From Sphingobacterium shayense (GTDB lineage: Bacteria; Bacteroidota; Bacteroidia; Sphingobacteriales; Sphingobacteriaceae): DNA of 43,320 bases. How positions within the stretch are numbered: the first letter of the stretch is position 1; each line of letters begins with the position of its first letter. The notes beneath the pieces are model-generated. The model was not told the DNA's origin, did not search any database, and saw only the letters and a program-made list of their open reading frames with translations. The DNA is taken from assembly GCF_013179575.1 (NCBI RefSeq), contig NZ_JABMCQ010000014.1:1-43320 (forward strand), written 5' to 3'. Position numbers and translations under genes: made by a program. This document shows, in pieces, positions 26,343 through 35,315 of the stretch.

Positions 26343-27191
26343 ATGAAGGATATAAAATTAAATGACGGTCATATCATTTCACCCATTGGATTCGGAACTT
26401 ACAAAGCTATTGAAGTGGAAGGAATCGAATCGGTACAAAGAGCATTGCAAAGCGGCTATCGTCTGCTTGATACCGCTTCGCGATATCAAAACGAAGAAGC
26501 TGTTGGAAAAGGTATTAAACTGAGCGGGATTCCGCGCGAAAACATTTTTGTATCAACCAAAGTGTGGCGGGAGAATTTAGGCTATAAAGAAACCAAAGAA
26601 GCGTTCGAGACATCCAGAAAAAAACTAGATTTAGATCATGTTGACCTATATTTAATTCACTGGCCGGCCAATTTCAAAAACTTCGGACAAAACTGGAAAA
26701 AAGCGAACGCAGACACATGGCGCGCAATGGAAGACCTACAAGCGGAAGGAAAAATAAAATCTATCGGTGTTAGCAATTTTTGGGAAGAACATATTGATGC
26801 TTTACTCGAAACGGCAAGAGTAGTACCCGCAATCAATCAAATTGAGTTTCATCCAGGCTATTGGCAGCCGGAACTAAAAAGATATTGCATGGATAGAAAC
26901 ATTATTATAGAAGCGTGGTCGCCCCTGGCACGGGGACGTGTTTTCGATAATAGACTCCTTCAATCTATTGCAGAAAGACATCAAAAATCGATTTCCCAAG
27001 TTTGTTTAAGATGGTGTCTTCAGCACGATACTATTCCTATACCAAAATCCACAACGACCGAAAGAATAACAGACAATATTCAAATTTTCGATTTTGAATT
27101 AACCCCAATAGAAATGGAACAGATCAATCAAATTCCCAAAATGGGTTTTAGTGGAGAACTTCCGAACGAATGGCCCGATTATGTTCAATGA
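26343..27191 (+). CDS. aldo/keto reductase, AKR5-like
   Basis: 282 aa. The tetrad is D43 and Y48 (LLDTASRYQNE), K73 (STKVW) and H106 (LYLIHWPA); IPIPKSTTTERITDN is the NADPH-binding signature. Short, without the long loops, as in 2,5-diketo-gluconate reductase-like (AKR5) enzymes. It shares only the fold with the upstream AKR, so the pair is not a recent tandem duplicate. Confidence 0.93.
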   Translation: MKDIKLNDGHIISPIGFGTYKAIEVEGIESVQRALQSGYRLLDTASRYQNEEAVGKGIKLSGIPRENIFVSTKVWRENLGYKETKEAFETSRKKLDLDHVDLYLIHWPANFKNFGQNWKKANADTWRAMEDLQAEGKIKSIGVSNFWEEHIDALLETARVVPAINQIEFHPGYWQPELKRYCMDRNIIIEAWSPLARGRVFDNRLLQSIAERHQKSISQVCLRWCLQHDTIPIPKSTTTERITDNIQIFDFELTPIEMEQINQIPKMGFSGELPNEWPDYVQ

Positions 27192-27427
27192 ACATCCCAT
27201 AATTGATTTTAAAACGACTTGCTTTTTCACTGTCGATCGCCATTCGCTTATTATTCTCTGGTTAATGGTAGAATCGTACCTGAAGGCTATATAGTGACTG
27301 TATTCTTACTTTGTCCCGACTATTCCTTTTCACAAAATATAAAAAAACTTCTACCGCGAAAAAAGCCTTCGCCTGCGGGCCAATCACCAAGGTTTTCCAC
27401 CACAAATGTCATAAGATTAGGGTTCCT

Positions 27428-28582
27428 TTAGGGTAAAGGATCTAAATTCGCTGGTTTTTCGGGATCATAAATTGCAACGCCAACTTTAGAGTCTGCACAA
27501 CCGTAATACAGCAACCATTTCCTTTTAAAATATACAAGACCCTCGATGAACACAGTTCCGTCGACATACTGCCCACTTTTCTCGAATGATTCCAATGGTC
27601 TCAGAAACGGAACATCTAAGCGGTTCAAAACCACTGTAGGGTCGTTAGAATCGAAAAGAACTTGCCCTGCGGAATAAGTACCTTTATTAAAGCGCTTATC
27701 TCCATTTTTTAAATCGTTCTTGCCATTATACAATAGCAAAATGCCTTTCTCTGTCTTTACTGCAGGAGGACCGCATTCAGTGAGTGCACTATCGAAATAC
27801 CCCACCCGTGGACGGATAAATGCCTTCAGCGCTCCATAATCATCAACTATCGGTTCCCAGTCTATCAGATTGTCCGAGGTCGCGCCGTATACGCCATTTT
27901 CACCCCAATACAACCAATATTTTCCATTGACTTTTGCAATCACCTGCTTGTTATTTATAACCTCAGTAACTATCGACGCAGATTTATGGGGTTTATCCAC
28001 CAGTGAAGGAAACATCTTTGATTTGCGAAAGATGGGTCCGTGCTTAACCCATGTTTTCAAATCTTTTGAAATAGCAACACCTATACGAGGTGTTTTTCGA
28101 TTCCATTGCGTATAAAACATAACATACTGACCATCGGTAGTCTCCGCGATACGCGGATCTTCTGTGCCTCCGGGCCATTCATACGCTTTTTGGTTATCGT
28201 TATCTGGATAGAAAACAGGCGTGCTTTGACGTATAAAACGTATTCCATCAGCACTTCTTGCAAAACCTAAGCGTGATGTTCTATGTCCAATTTTAACTCC
28301 GGATTTATCTTCTGCCCGGTATAATACATACACACTATCTCCTTTCACTATGGCGGCCGGATTAAATGTATCATTTGCTTCCCAGCGAACGCGTTTTCCA
28401 CTCATTGGATCAAGAAAAACGGTTGTACTATCAGGCTCAATTATAGGGTTAACGCCTTCGGGCCGAACGAACCCGCCGAACACCCAATCAGGGGTTTTAT
28501 ACCTCTGTTGAAATTGAGAGCTACAACTAAATACGGTCGATAATACCGCGATAAAAATAATCGGCTTAAATAACTTCGTCAT
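27428..28582 (-). CDS. GH130-like glycoside phosphorylase/hydrolase lipoprotein
   Basis: 384 aa five-bladed beta-propeller. Lipoprotein signal MTKLFKPIIFIAVLSTVFSC (Cys 20) indicates periplasmic or outer-membrane anchoring. GH130 marks: VRPEGVNPIIEP (40-50), FNPAAIVKGDSVYVLYRAED (73-92) and GGTEDPRI (138-145), whose Asp is the expected general acid. GH130 enzymes act on beta-mannosides by phosphorolysis, or by hydrolysis in some branches; an exported member has little phosphate and may be a hydrolase (inference). Last gene of an operon with a sugar porter and ROK kinase. Confidence 0.85.
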   Translation of the reverse strand: MTKLFKPIIFIAVLSTVFSCSSQFQQRYKTPDWVFGGFVRPEGVNPIIEPDSTTVFLDPMSGKRVRWEANDTFNPAAIVKGDSVYVLYRAEDKSGVKIGHRTSRLGFARSADGIRFIRQSTPVFYPDNDNQKAYEWPGGTEDPRIAETTDGQYVMFYTQWNRKTPRIGVAISKDLKTWVKHGPIFRKSKMFPSLVDKPHKSASIVTEVINNKQVIAKVNGKYWLYWGENGVYGATSDNLIDWEPIVDDYGALKAFIRPRVGYFDSALTECGPPAVKTEKGILLLYNGKNDLKNGDKRFNKGTYSAGQVLFDSNDPTVVLNRLDVPFLRPLESFEKSGQYVDGTVFIEGLVYFKRKWLLYYGCADSKVGVAIYDPEKPANLDPLP

Positions 28583-28616
28583 CTCTATCTATTATTAGAA
28601 TTCATTTTCGGGTATA

Positions 28617-29894
28617 TTAACGTATTTCTTCTAGAGATTTACCTTTTGTCTCCGGCATAAAGAGAAAAAATATGAAAGACCCAACAACCATAATCGTGTA
28701 GAACAAGAACACATAGTAACCGCCAAGTATACTACCTTCTACAATGACGGGAAATACCCAAGAAATAATTGCTGCAAATACCCAATGCGTCGTACTCCCC
28801 AAGGAAGACCCTTGGGCACGAACTTCATTAGGAAAAATTTCTGCGAGAAACACCCAGATAACCGCGCCCTGCGATAATGCGAAAAATGCAATAAAGCCTA
28901 GTATATAATAAAGTAAAAATTCCGCGTTTATACCCTTAAGACCAAAGGCAGTAAGCAGCAAGAATATAAACATTCCTACGGCGCCTGTTAACAATAATTT
29001 TTTACGGCCAAAACGATCAATTATAGTCATACCGACTATAGTAAAGAGCAAGTTCGTCCCGCCGATAAAAATTGGCTGGAGATATGCTAATTCAGCACTA
29101 AAACCCGCCATATCAAATATCCGTGGGGCATAATACAGAATTGCGTTAATACCAGTCATCTGATTGAAGAAGGCTAAAAGAACAGCAAATAATATAGGTT
29201 TTGAATACTTAGACTGAAATAGATTAGTACTCGATTTGTTTGTTTGCGGGTGATTCGCATCTATTGTAAACATTTCTCCCAAACGAAGATAACTTGCTCG
29301 TGCTTTTTCCAATTGACCACCATGTTGTAGCCAACGTGGGCTTTCCGGAATTTGTTTAAGCAAAAAGATAAAAAAAAGCGCGGGAACAGCCATGATCCCA
29401 AGCATATAACGCCACGAATCGAGTTCAACCCCCATAAATAAAAAATTGGTCAGATAGGCTGTAAAAATTCCAAGAACAATCATGATCTGGAATGTACCAG
29501 TAAGCTTTCCTCTGTCTTTCGCAGGAGCAATTTCTGAAGTATATACAGGCCCGACGACTGAGCTAATCCCCACAGCCAAGCCACCCAATAGACGAAACAA
29601 TAAAAAGAGTTCCCATATGGAAGCTAGCGCACATCCGATTGCAGAGAGCAGATAAAAAAGTGCCACAAAGTAAAGTACAGGTTTGCGTCCATAATAGTCC
29701 GCGACGCGGCCAGCGAAGATCGCACCTACAATTGTCCCCACCAAAGATATAGACACTGTAAGTCCATGACGCATCGAGTCGAGGTGCCACAGCTTTTGTA
29801 TGATTTGCTCGGCACCAGATATGACGGCTGTCTCAAACCCGAATAAAAAGCCTCCTAAAGAAGCAATAAGTGTAAATTTCCAAACTGGTCTCAT
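28617..29894 (-). CDS. MFS sugar porter
   Basis: 425 aa, 12 predicted membrane helices. Sugar-porter signatures: GGFLFGFETAVISGA in the first helix, GRVADYYGRKPVLY between helices 2 and 3, PESPRWL before the central loop, NQMTGINAILYYAP and DRFGRKKLLL in the second half, and the PETKGKSLEEI ending. A proton-coupled importer of a hexose or short sugar. Its start overlaps the ROK stop by 4 bases (ATGA), so translation is coupled. Confidence 0.94.
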   Translation of the reverse strand: MRPVWKFTLIASLGGFLFGFETAVISGAEQIIQKLWHLDSMRHGLTVSISLVGTIVGAIFAGRVADYYGRKPVLYFVALFYLLSAIGCALASIWELFLLFRLLGGLAVGISSVVGPVYTSEIAPAKDRGKLTGTFQIMIVLGIFTAYLTNFLFMGVELDSWRYMLGIMAVPALFFIFLLKQIPESPRWLQHGGQLEKARASYLRLGEMFTIDANHPQTNKSSTNLFQSKYSKPILFAVLLAFFNQMTGINAILYYAPRIFDMAGFSAELAYLQPIFIGGTNLLFTIVGMTIIDRFGRKKLLLTGAVGMFIFLLLTAFGLKGINAEFLLYYILGFIAFFALSQGAVIWVFLAEIFPNEVRAQGSSLGSTTHWVFAAIISWVFPVIVEGSILGGYYVFLFYTIMVVGSFIFFLFMPETKGKSLEEIR

Positions 29895-30748
29895 GGGTGT
29901 TCTGGAATGAAAGTTAATCCTAAAAATAAATTGCGCTCATCGAACGATGCAATTTCAATGTTTTGCCCTTGAGGTATATTTAAAGATTTATAAAAATACA
30001 TATGGGCTTTAGCGATACTACCACCTATAACAATCAAGTCCGGAGATAATGGGACTATATATCGCTTAATAAAAAGGCTTAAATTGCGACTTAAAAAATC
30101 AAATACCTCTTTTCTTTCCCTTGCAAGCGATTCCTCATCCACGAGTTTTTTGATATTATCCACAGAGACCTCGCCAAAAAGACCCTGTAGATGGGCAAGC
30201 ATTCCTCGTGTTGAAATAAAATCCTCCGCGATTCCGCCTGCGAATGATGCCGATCCGTAATTTAGATCCCTTACCTTACCATTCTCGTAAATCGAAGATC
30301 CTAAACCTGTTCCTAGGGTAAGTCCAACGACGCACTGTCTTTGTATTTTTCGACAATATATCTCCCCCAATAAAAATGCTGTTGCATCATTGTAAAAATG
30401 TATATATCCCGAATTAATACCCAGAATATCAGAGAAATGGTCTTTTAAATTATAATTCAGTAGGTCTTGGTATTTATTCATCCCGTCCATCAAAGATATT
30501 CCATTTTGATAGTCAAACGGACCGGGACAAGAGACAATCATTTCGGACGGACTAATTTTGTACTTCGATAACGTCTTATGGATAACGTGCTCTATTTGAG
30601 AAAGTATTTCTTGTCGACTAGCATTAGAATTAACATCTCCCCGGAAATAGGAGCCCTCGACAACACGCTCTTCTCTACGATTAATAAGAATCGAAGAACA
30701 ATGGGTTCCCCCCAGATCTATACACAAAGTAATATTTTGTTTAGACAT
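29891..30748 (-). CDS. ROK-family sugar kinase-like protein
   Basis: 285 aa of the actin-like ATPase fold. Phosphate 1 motif LCIDLGGTHCSSILIN, the VSCPGPFDYQNG segment, FYNDATAFLLGE with the catalytic Asp, and phosphate 2 motif GLTLGTGLGSSIYENG are present. The Cys-rich zinc motif of many ROK kinases (CxCGxxGC) is absent, so it is a zinc-less branch. It probably phosphorylates the sugar brought in by the porter that follows. First gene of the operon; a palindromic pair of ACCGGT sites lies just upstream. Confidence 0.85.
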   Translation of the reverse strand: MSKQNITLCIDLGGTHCSSILINRREERVVEGSYFRGDVNSNASRQEILSQIEHVIHKTLSKYKISPSEMIVSCPGPFDYQNGISLMDGMNKYQDLLNYNLKDHFSDILGINSGYIHFYNDATAFLLGEIYCRKIQRQCVVGLTLGTGLGSSIYENGKVRDLNYGSASFAGGIAEDFISTRGMLAHLQGLFGEVSVDNIKKLVDEESLARERKEVFDFLSRNLSLFIKRYIVPLSPDLIVIGGSIAKAHMYFYKSLNIPQGQNIEIASFDERNLFLGLTFIPEHP

Positions 30749-30769
30749 TGATCTAGAATTGGTATATAT

Positions 30770-30790
30770 AACCGGTCCGCAAAACCGGTT
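30770..30790 (-). promoter_or_regulatory. candidate operator of the ROK-porter-GH130 operon
   Basis: AACCGGT (30770-30776) and ACCGGTT (30784-30790) form an inverted repeat with a 7-base spacer. Each arm contains the self-complementary hexamer ACCGGT, two of them 13 bases apart. CG-centred palindromes of this type are typical of LacI-family operators. It lies 22 bases before the ROK start. Confidence 0.45.
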
Positions 30791-31338
30791 TAGCTTAATA
30801 TCAAATATAGCATTAAAATTATATTATCAGAACTTTTTAAAGGAGAATAGATTATCTCATAAACTACTCGAATATTGTCCTAAGTGCGATCGTTTCAGCA
30901 AAAACACGGAGGCCAAACGATGAGAAACGTAAATATACCAACATCGTGTATACTTCTTCATCTTTTATCACCAATGTCGTAAGTCACTTGTTAAAGGAGA
31001 TTATATGAAACCGAGCTAGATCAAAGTGCATATCTTATCCGGCAGATCTTCTACTTATCTTTTACAAATAGCGGCTAGATCGAACCAAGAATCTATTCGT
31101 CGAATAGTGCTAGTACCTCCGGCATTAATCGGTGAGTGTGTTGGCACAAAAATATTTCTCACTCAGGCTGGGTGCTTTGTTCGGTCAAAAGCTAAGGCGT
31201 CTCTTAATATCACTCCAGAACACACAGTCAAAAGGTTAGAATATCGCGTAAACCCCATCCACCAATAACTGGAAGATGGGATTTACACTCATTCTTCTAT
31301 AAAACATGCCCCAACACGCTGATAAAACAGTGGGCCTT
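30791..31338. other. intergenic region between the ROK operon and the enolase-superfamily gene
   Basis: About 550 bases with no convincing gene. At 31250-31284 a 10-bp stem with one mismatch (AAACCCCATC/GATGGGATTT) lies 55 bases after the enolase-superfamily stop and may be a weak terminator. Confidence 0.3.
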
Positions 31339-32556
31339 CTATACTTTCTTTAAGAGTGGTATCCCAAAACCAGCGGTAGCCGGAGGGATTAATTTACCAT
31401 TGGAAACTTTATAACCTGAAAAGTCAACGTCATCCGACGTACTAGTAACGCCTTCGATCGTCACAGTATTCCCCAGACCGCCTGCTAAATGCGCAGTATA
31501 ATATGTTTTCAACAAAGAGCCCCAGGCATGTGGCGATGCTTGCGCTCCCAATTGTTTCAATTCCGGCATCAATTTCCTCCAATTGGTAAAACCAAGCCCT
31601 TCAATATCGGTCAAATGTACATCCAAAAGCTTTTGCTCAAAGAGTTGCCGCAACAATACGGGATCCGGATCTGCCTCTCCGTCGGCCAGCAACGTACTGA
31701 TACCTTCACTTCGAACATAACTCCGCAGTTTTTTATAATCAACAACCGTTTCATGAAACGGTTCTTCAATCCAAAATAAATCCACGGTGGGTATCCCTTT
31801 GAGGTATTGGATAAATTGGTCAACCGAAAATCCATTATTTCCATCCACTAAGATCCTACAATCCGGAAAGGCTTCTGCAACCGCATTCGTCACCTCAATA
31901 TCTCGCTGCAACCCTTCTTTAAATGGCATCCATTTATGGCCTCGCCCGATTTTTAACTTAAACTGCCTGTATCCAACACCATAGTCGTACTTACATTCTT
32001 CCAAGATACGATCGATTCCTGCCGGTTTATCTTTAGGTTCCAAATCATCGAAATAAATCATACCGCTATAATAATCTGTTATAAACGGTTTCTCTCTTCC
32101 AAGCAACTGGTATACTGGCTTTTGTAATATCACGCCTGCGAGATCATGTAAAGCGATATCAAAAGGGATATACCTATCCTCGGAGATACCACTATTGACA
32201 GCAAACACTTCTGAAACTTTTTTTCCCAACATATCGCTAGCTATACTTTCTGCATCCCGTTTCGATCCACGCAGCGAAGCCCATCCCATAGCCCCTTGAT
32301 CTGTTCTTATCACACAAATCTCGACGTTTGGACCATATCCATGAAGATCAAGGCGAGCATTTTTTCCAACCAGACGCGGATACTTCAGTTGTACGTTCGA
32401 AAATTTTATCTCCTGGATACGATGATAGTCCAACTCTTTCTCTCGATCGGAAAAGTTCGGAAACGATGTTAGTGTCGTCCCAAATATGTCACCGTTATAA
32501 AGTGTAGCAGATGCAATTCCGAGGTTTAGCGCTTGTAAGAATGTTCTTCGTTTCAT
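31339..32556 (-). CDS. exported mandelate racemase/enolase-superfamily protein
   Basis: 405 aa. The N-terminus MKRRTFLQALNLGIASATL is a twin-arginine (Tat) signal. The barrel has K200 and K202 (FKLKIG), metal ligands D238 (LVDGNNG), E264/E265 (WIEEP) and E294 (ADGEAD), and His 343 in SPHAW, so the acid/base and Mg ligands are in place. Enolase-superfamily enzymes abstract an alpha proton from a carboxylate (acid-sugar dehydratases, epimerases). Most are cytosolic, so export of the folded enzyme is notable. Stands alone on the minus strand. Confidence 0.88.
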   Translation of the reverse strand: MKRRTFLQALNLGIASATLYNGDIFGTTLTSFPNFSDREKELDYHRIQEIKFSNVQLKYPRLVGKNARLDLHGYGPNVEICVIRTDQGAMGWASLRGSKRDAESIASDMLGKKVSEVFAVNSGISEDRYIPFDIALHDLAGVILQKPVYQLLGREKPFITDYYSGMIYFDDLEPKDKPAGIDRILEECKYDYGVGYRQFKLKIGRGHKWMPFKEGLQRDIEVTNAVAEAFPDCRILVDGNNGFSVDQFIQYLKGIPTVDLFWIEEPFHETVVDYKKLRSYVRSEGISTLLADGEADPDPVLLRQLFEQKLLDVHLTDIEGLGFTNWRKLMPELKQLGAQASPHAWGSLLKTYYTAHLAGGLGNTVTIEGVTSTSDDVDFSGYKVSNGKLIPPATAGFGIPLLKKV

Positions 32557-33054
32557 AGTTAACTTCTTTCGTGTGTTTAAGAAAATGGTTTATTTCGGTT
32601 ATTATCGTCTAAATAAATAGGCGTATTAAAGATTTGCATTCCATCGGGTTATATCCGCCGAAACTTAAAATCTTTTCAGTAAATATACATGGTAACCTAC
32701 ACTCTTTTATAGCAACTACAGTTCAATAGATTGACAATTTGTATCAAAAAAAATCAATTAAATGTTTTTACAGGACGGAGAAATTAGTTTTTGAACCTAA
32801 ATAATTACTTTGATGCCCCATAGACAAAACTGCGGTTTTTAACTGACCCTATTAAAAAAACAAAAGTGTTTACCTATCGAAAGAAATTTAATTCTCGCAC
32901 CCCCGTCACAAATACATTTATCTTCGGACCCTTCTCAATTAGTGATATGATCCGTTTTTGTTCTGGAAAATTCTATGCCTACCCGAGAATAGTGACCCGA
33001 AGAAATAAGGCATTAAAACCCACCTAGATTTCTTCGGATTAATTACATAAACTA
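32557..33054. other. intergenic region between the enolase-superfamily gene and hmp
   Basis: About 500 bases without a gene. A perfect 10-bp inverted repeat CCGAAGAAAT/ATTTCTTCGG (32997-33006 with 33028-33037, 21-base loop) lies 18 bases after the hmp stop. It is a possible terminator stem, although no T-run follows. Confidence 0.4.
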
Positions 33055-34263
33055 TTAATTCATGTTCAACGACGCTGGTCCGAATTCTTCAAAGTGAATA
33101 GCCTCTCTAGGAACACCATTCCCCACGAGATAGTCATAGTGTTTCGCAATAAATGGAGCCGGACCACAGATATAGTATTCAGCCTGTTCGTGTAAAACAT
33201 GCTCCTTAATCCTTGCTAATTCCACCCATCCCTTGTGAACAACTCCACTCTCCTCTTCGAGGTCATCGTAAAAAATATGTGGCCTAACATTAGAGAATGT
33301 ATTTGCAATTTCCTTAACGCGGTCTTTAAATGCATGTACAGCCTCATTTCGACAACCGTGAATCCATGTGATAGGGTTGTTTTGACTGCGTTGCTCACTC
33401 AACAACTTTTCTAGCATTGCGATCAATGGTGTTTGTCCTACCCCCCCACTAATGAATACTTTTGCCGATATTGACCCTTCGTCCAAGATAAACACTCCCG
33501 CAGGAGCAGAAAGATCAACGATATCACCTTCATTAACAAAATCATGTAAACGGTTGCTAATCATTCCATCGGGATGTGTACTTCCACTTTCGCGCTTGAC
33601 TGAAACACGATAGAATTCTCCGTTTGGCGCGCAAGATATACTGTATTGACGTGGCTGTAAAAGATTCAGTTCCGGAAGAAACAAACGCAAGCTAATATAT
33701 TGCCCTGGTTTATAGTCAGCAACGGCTCCACCATCGGCAGGATAAAGATAAAACGAAGTAATTTCGTTCGACTCTTTAATCTTTTTACGTACCGTAAATG
33801 GCCTCCATCCTGCCCAACCTCCCACTTTGTCAATTTGCTTTTGATATAAATCTTTCTCGTGGCCTGTCATTAGGTCTGCGAGTTGACCGTACGCTACTGT
33901 CCATGCATCAACCAATTCAGGTGTCGCGGCCTCTCCCAACACCTCCCCTATGGAGGCAATTAAATGTCTCCCGACTATCGCATAATGTTCAGGACGTATA
34001 TCAAGACTTGTGTGCTTATGTCCTATATTGTTTATTACGGGTAACAACACCGATGGATCATCTATATGTTCAGCATAGGCTAAGACAGCTGTTGCTAGGG
34101 CCGTCTGTTGTTTACTATTTTGCTGATTACCCATATTAAATACGTGTTTTAATTCGGGGTTATGGTCGAACATACGTTTGTAAAAATGCGTAGTTAACAA
34201 TACACCGTGTTCTTTCAATACTGGCACAGTGGCCTTTACCAATTGTTTTTGTTCTGTTGTCAT
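33055..34263 (-). CDS. hmp: flavohemoglobin (nitric oxide dioxygenase)
   Basis: Oxidises NO to nitrate with O2 and NADH. 402 aa, full length. Globin domain (about 1-138): distal Tyr 28 (HFYKRMF) and proximal His 84 (GHKHTSLDI). FAD domain: QPRQYSIS and the PGQYISLRL strand. NAD domain: VFISGGVGQTPLIAML and YYICGPAPFI, ending FEEFGPA. I chose the ATG at 34263 (MTTEQKQLVKATV), which matches family starts. Last gene of a cupin-Rrf2-hmp operon; a dyad operator candidate lies in its upstream gap. Confidence 0.97.
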   Translation of the reverse strand: MTTEQKQLVKATVPVLKEHGVLLTTHFYKRMFDHNPELKHVFNMGNQQNSKQQTALATAVLAYAEHIDDPSVLLPVINNIGHKHTSLDIRPEHYAIVGRHLIASIGEVLGEAATPELVDAWTVAYGQLADLMTGHEKDLYQKQIDKVGGWAGWRPFTVRKKIKESNEITSFYLYPADGGAVADYKPGQYISLRLFLPELNLLQPRQYSISCAPNGEFYRVSVKRESGSTHPDGMISNRLHDFVNEGDIVDLSAPAGVFILDEGSISAKVFISGGVGQTPLIAMLEKLLSEQRSQNNPITWIHGCRNEAVHAFKDRVKEIANTFSNVRPHIFYDDLEEESGVVHKGWVELARIKEHVLHEQAEYYICGPAPFIAKHYDYLVGNGVPREAIHFEEFGPASLNMN

Positions 34264-34280
34264 ATTAATTGTTAAAAAAA

Positions 34281-34302
34281 TAAAAGACATTTTTGTCCTC
34301 TA
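34281..34302 (-). promoter_or_regulatory. second candidate NsrR-type operator, upstream of hmp
   Basis: TAAAAGAC-N6-GTC (GAC at 34286-34288, GTC at 34295-34297), the same geometry as the longer palindrome before the cupin gene, in the 58-base gap before hmp. The right half (GTCCTCTATT) is degenerate. Confidence 0.5.
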
Positions 34303-34321
34303 TTGTGATAAAAAAATTTTT

Positions 34322-34759
34322 CTACTTATTTAAAGTTAACTGCCCACGAATTAATTCGTTATCGAACTGACTTATACTAGTCTTGTATAGCATATTTGTG
34401 ATACGATTGCGTACGTTTTTAAAATCATTATGTAATGGGCACGGGTTTAGCTCAGAGCAATAGCTTAATCCCATCGCGCACCCCGTGAATATCTCATCGC
34501 CATCGATTGCGGTGACTATATCGGAAAGTGGTCGCTTAAAACTATCAGCGTCAATATAAAATCCGCCGTTTGGACCTTTTACGGAATGGACAATCCCCGC
34601 TTTCGCCAATTTTTGTAGAATTTTAGCCAAAAAAGGTTCCGGCGAATCTATACTAGCCGCTATTTCCTTTATTCCAGCCTTATACCCTTCATGTGTCCGT
34701 TGCGATATATAAAATACGGCACGAATTGCATATTCACATGTTTTAGAAAATATCCCCAT
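34322..34759 (-). CDS. nsrR: Rrf2-family regulator, NsrR-like
   Basis: 145 aa from the ATG at 34759 (MGIFSKTCEYAIRAVFYIS). The winged helix-turn-helix includes KEIAASIDSPEPFLAKILQKLAKAGIV and the wing SVKGPNGGF. Three Cys, C94-x6-C101-x5-C107, fit an Fe-S cluster of the NsrR/IscR kind. NsrR represses NO-detoxification genes and is released when NO attacks the cluster. Being next to hmp makes that role likely. The exact orthology is inferred. Confidence 0.85.
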   Translation of the reverse strand: MGIFSKTCEYAIRAVFYISQRTHEGYKAGIKEIAASIDSPEPFLAKILQKLAKAGIVHSVKGPNGGFYIDADSFKRPLSDIVTAIDGDEIFTGCAMGLSYCSELNPCPLHNDFKNVRNRITNMLYKTSISQFDNELIRGQLTLNK

Positions 34760-34795
34760 GATCGTTTTTTTAGTTTTCGCGTATAACAACTTTGC

Positions 34796-35134
34796 TTATA
34801 CTCCGATTCCCGATTTCGCTTGGTCCTTAGAACCTTTATGAATGCTCAGCCGTACGATACTACGCTCAATCGCAATTAAGTCATGTGGGATATTTGCCTC
34901 CAACGCAACTAATGCTCCTTGTTTGAGTATATGGCGTTCATTTACAAAACCAAAATCGATAATACCCTTAATAATATGCACAACAATAGGAAATTGCGAT
35001 TCATGCTTTTTCATCTGCTGCCCCTGGTCAAAGACTATCCGAAATTCTTTCACTGAGTTATTTTCTAGCAATAACTCAACGGATGGTCGGCCATCGCGGT
35101 ATTCAATTTTATCTAATATCGAAATTATCTTCAT
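34796..35134 (-). CDS. small cupin-domain protein
   Basis: 112 aa from the ATG at 35134 (MKIISILDKIEYRDGRP). A single beta-barrel with FDQGQQMKKHESQFPIVVHIIKG (metal-binding-type HxxxxP segment), then ALVALEANIPHDLIAIERSIVRLSIHKG. Cupins of this type bind a metal or small ligand; in NO-stress operons they are often uncharacterised partners. First gene of the operon, directly downstream of the large palindrome. Confidence 0.78.
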   Translation of the reverse strand: MKIISILDKIEYRDGRPSVELLLENNSVKEFRIVFDQGQQMKKHESQFPIVVHIIKGIIDFGFVNERHILKQGALVALEANIPHDLIAIERSIVRLSIHKGSKDQAKSGIGV

Positions 35135-35196
35135 ATCAAAATAAGCTATCAATATACTAACCGTCTTACTGCTGTTGAAGTCTGACGTCTCAAATA

Positions 35197-35204
35197 CAAA
35201 GATA
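35197..35204 (-). promoter_or_regulatory. promoter (-7 box) of the cupin-nsrR-hmp operon
   Basis: Minus-strand TATCTTTG, an exact TAnnTTTG match, 62 bases upstream of the cupin ATG and just downstream of the palindrome, whose arm covers the -33 region. Confidence 0.6.
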
Positions 35205-35205
35205 G

Positions 35206-35257
35206 AAAGTAGTTTTAAAATAAAAGACTAAAAAGTCTTTTATTTTAAAACTACTTT
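35206..35257. promoter_or_regulatory. large palindromic operator candidate of the NO operon
   Basis: Perfect inverted repeat with 24-base arms (35206-35229 and 35234-35257) and a 4-base A loop. Its core is TAAAAGAC-N6-GTCTTTTA. It overlaps the -33 region of the cupin-operon promoter, a natural place for a repressor. Because it lies 3' of the DinB gene it could also act as a terminator, but it has no GC-rich stem or classical U-run. Confidence 0.6.
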
Positions 35258-35315
35258 AATAATTAAAATTCTTCCTCTCGTACTGACCTCTCTGCCAATT
35301 CAATTAACGATCTGT

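Noticed and set aside
25249-27191. Two adjacent aldo/keto reductases as a recent tandem duplication
   Set aside because: The two proteins differ in length, loops and cofactor segment, so they belong to different AKR branches.
27219-27431. 70-residue plus-strand frame after the second aldo/keto reductase
   Set aside because: Low-complexity, Phe/Pro-rich text without a domain; runs into the GH130-like gene end.
31026-31268. 80-residue plus-strand frame in the gap before the enolase-superfamily gene
   Set aside because: No recognisable motif, composition unlike the neighbours, and no promoter; treated as chance.
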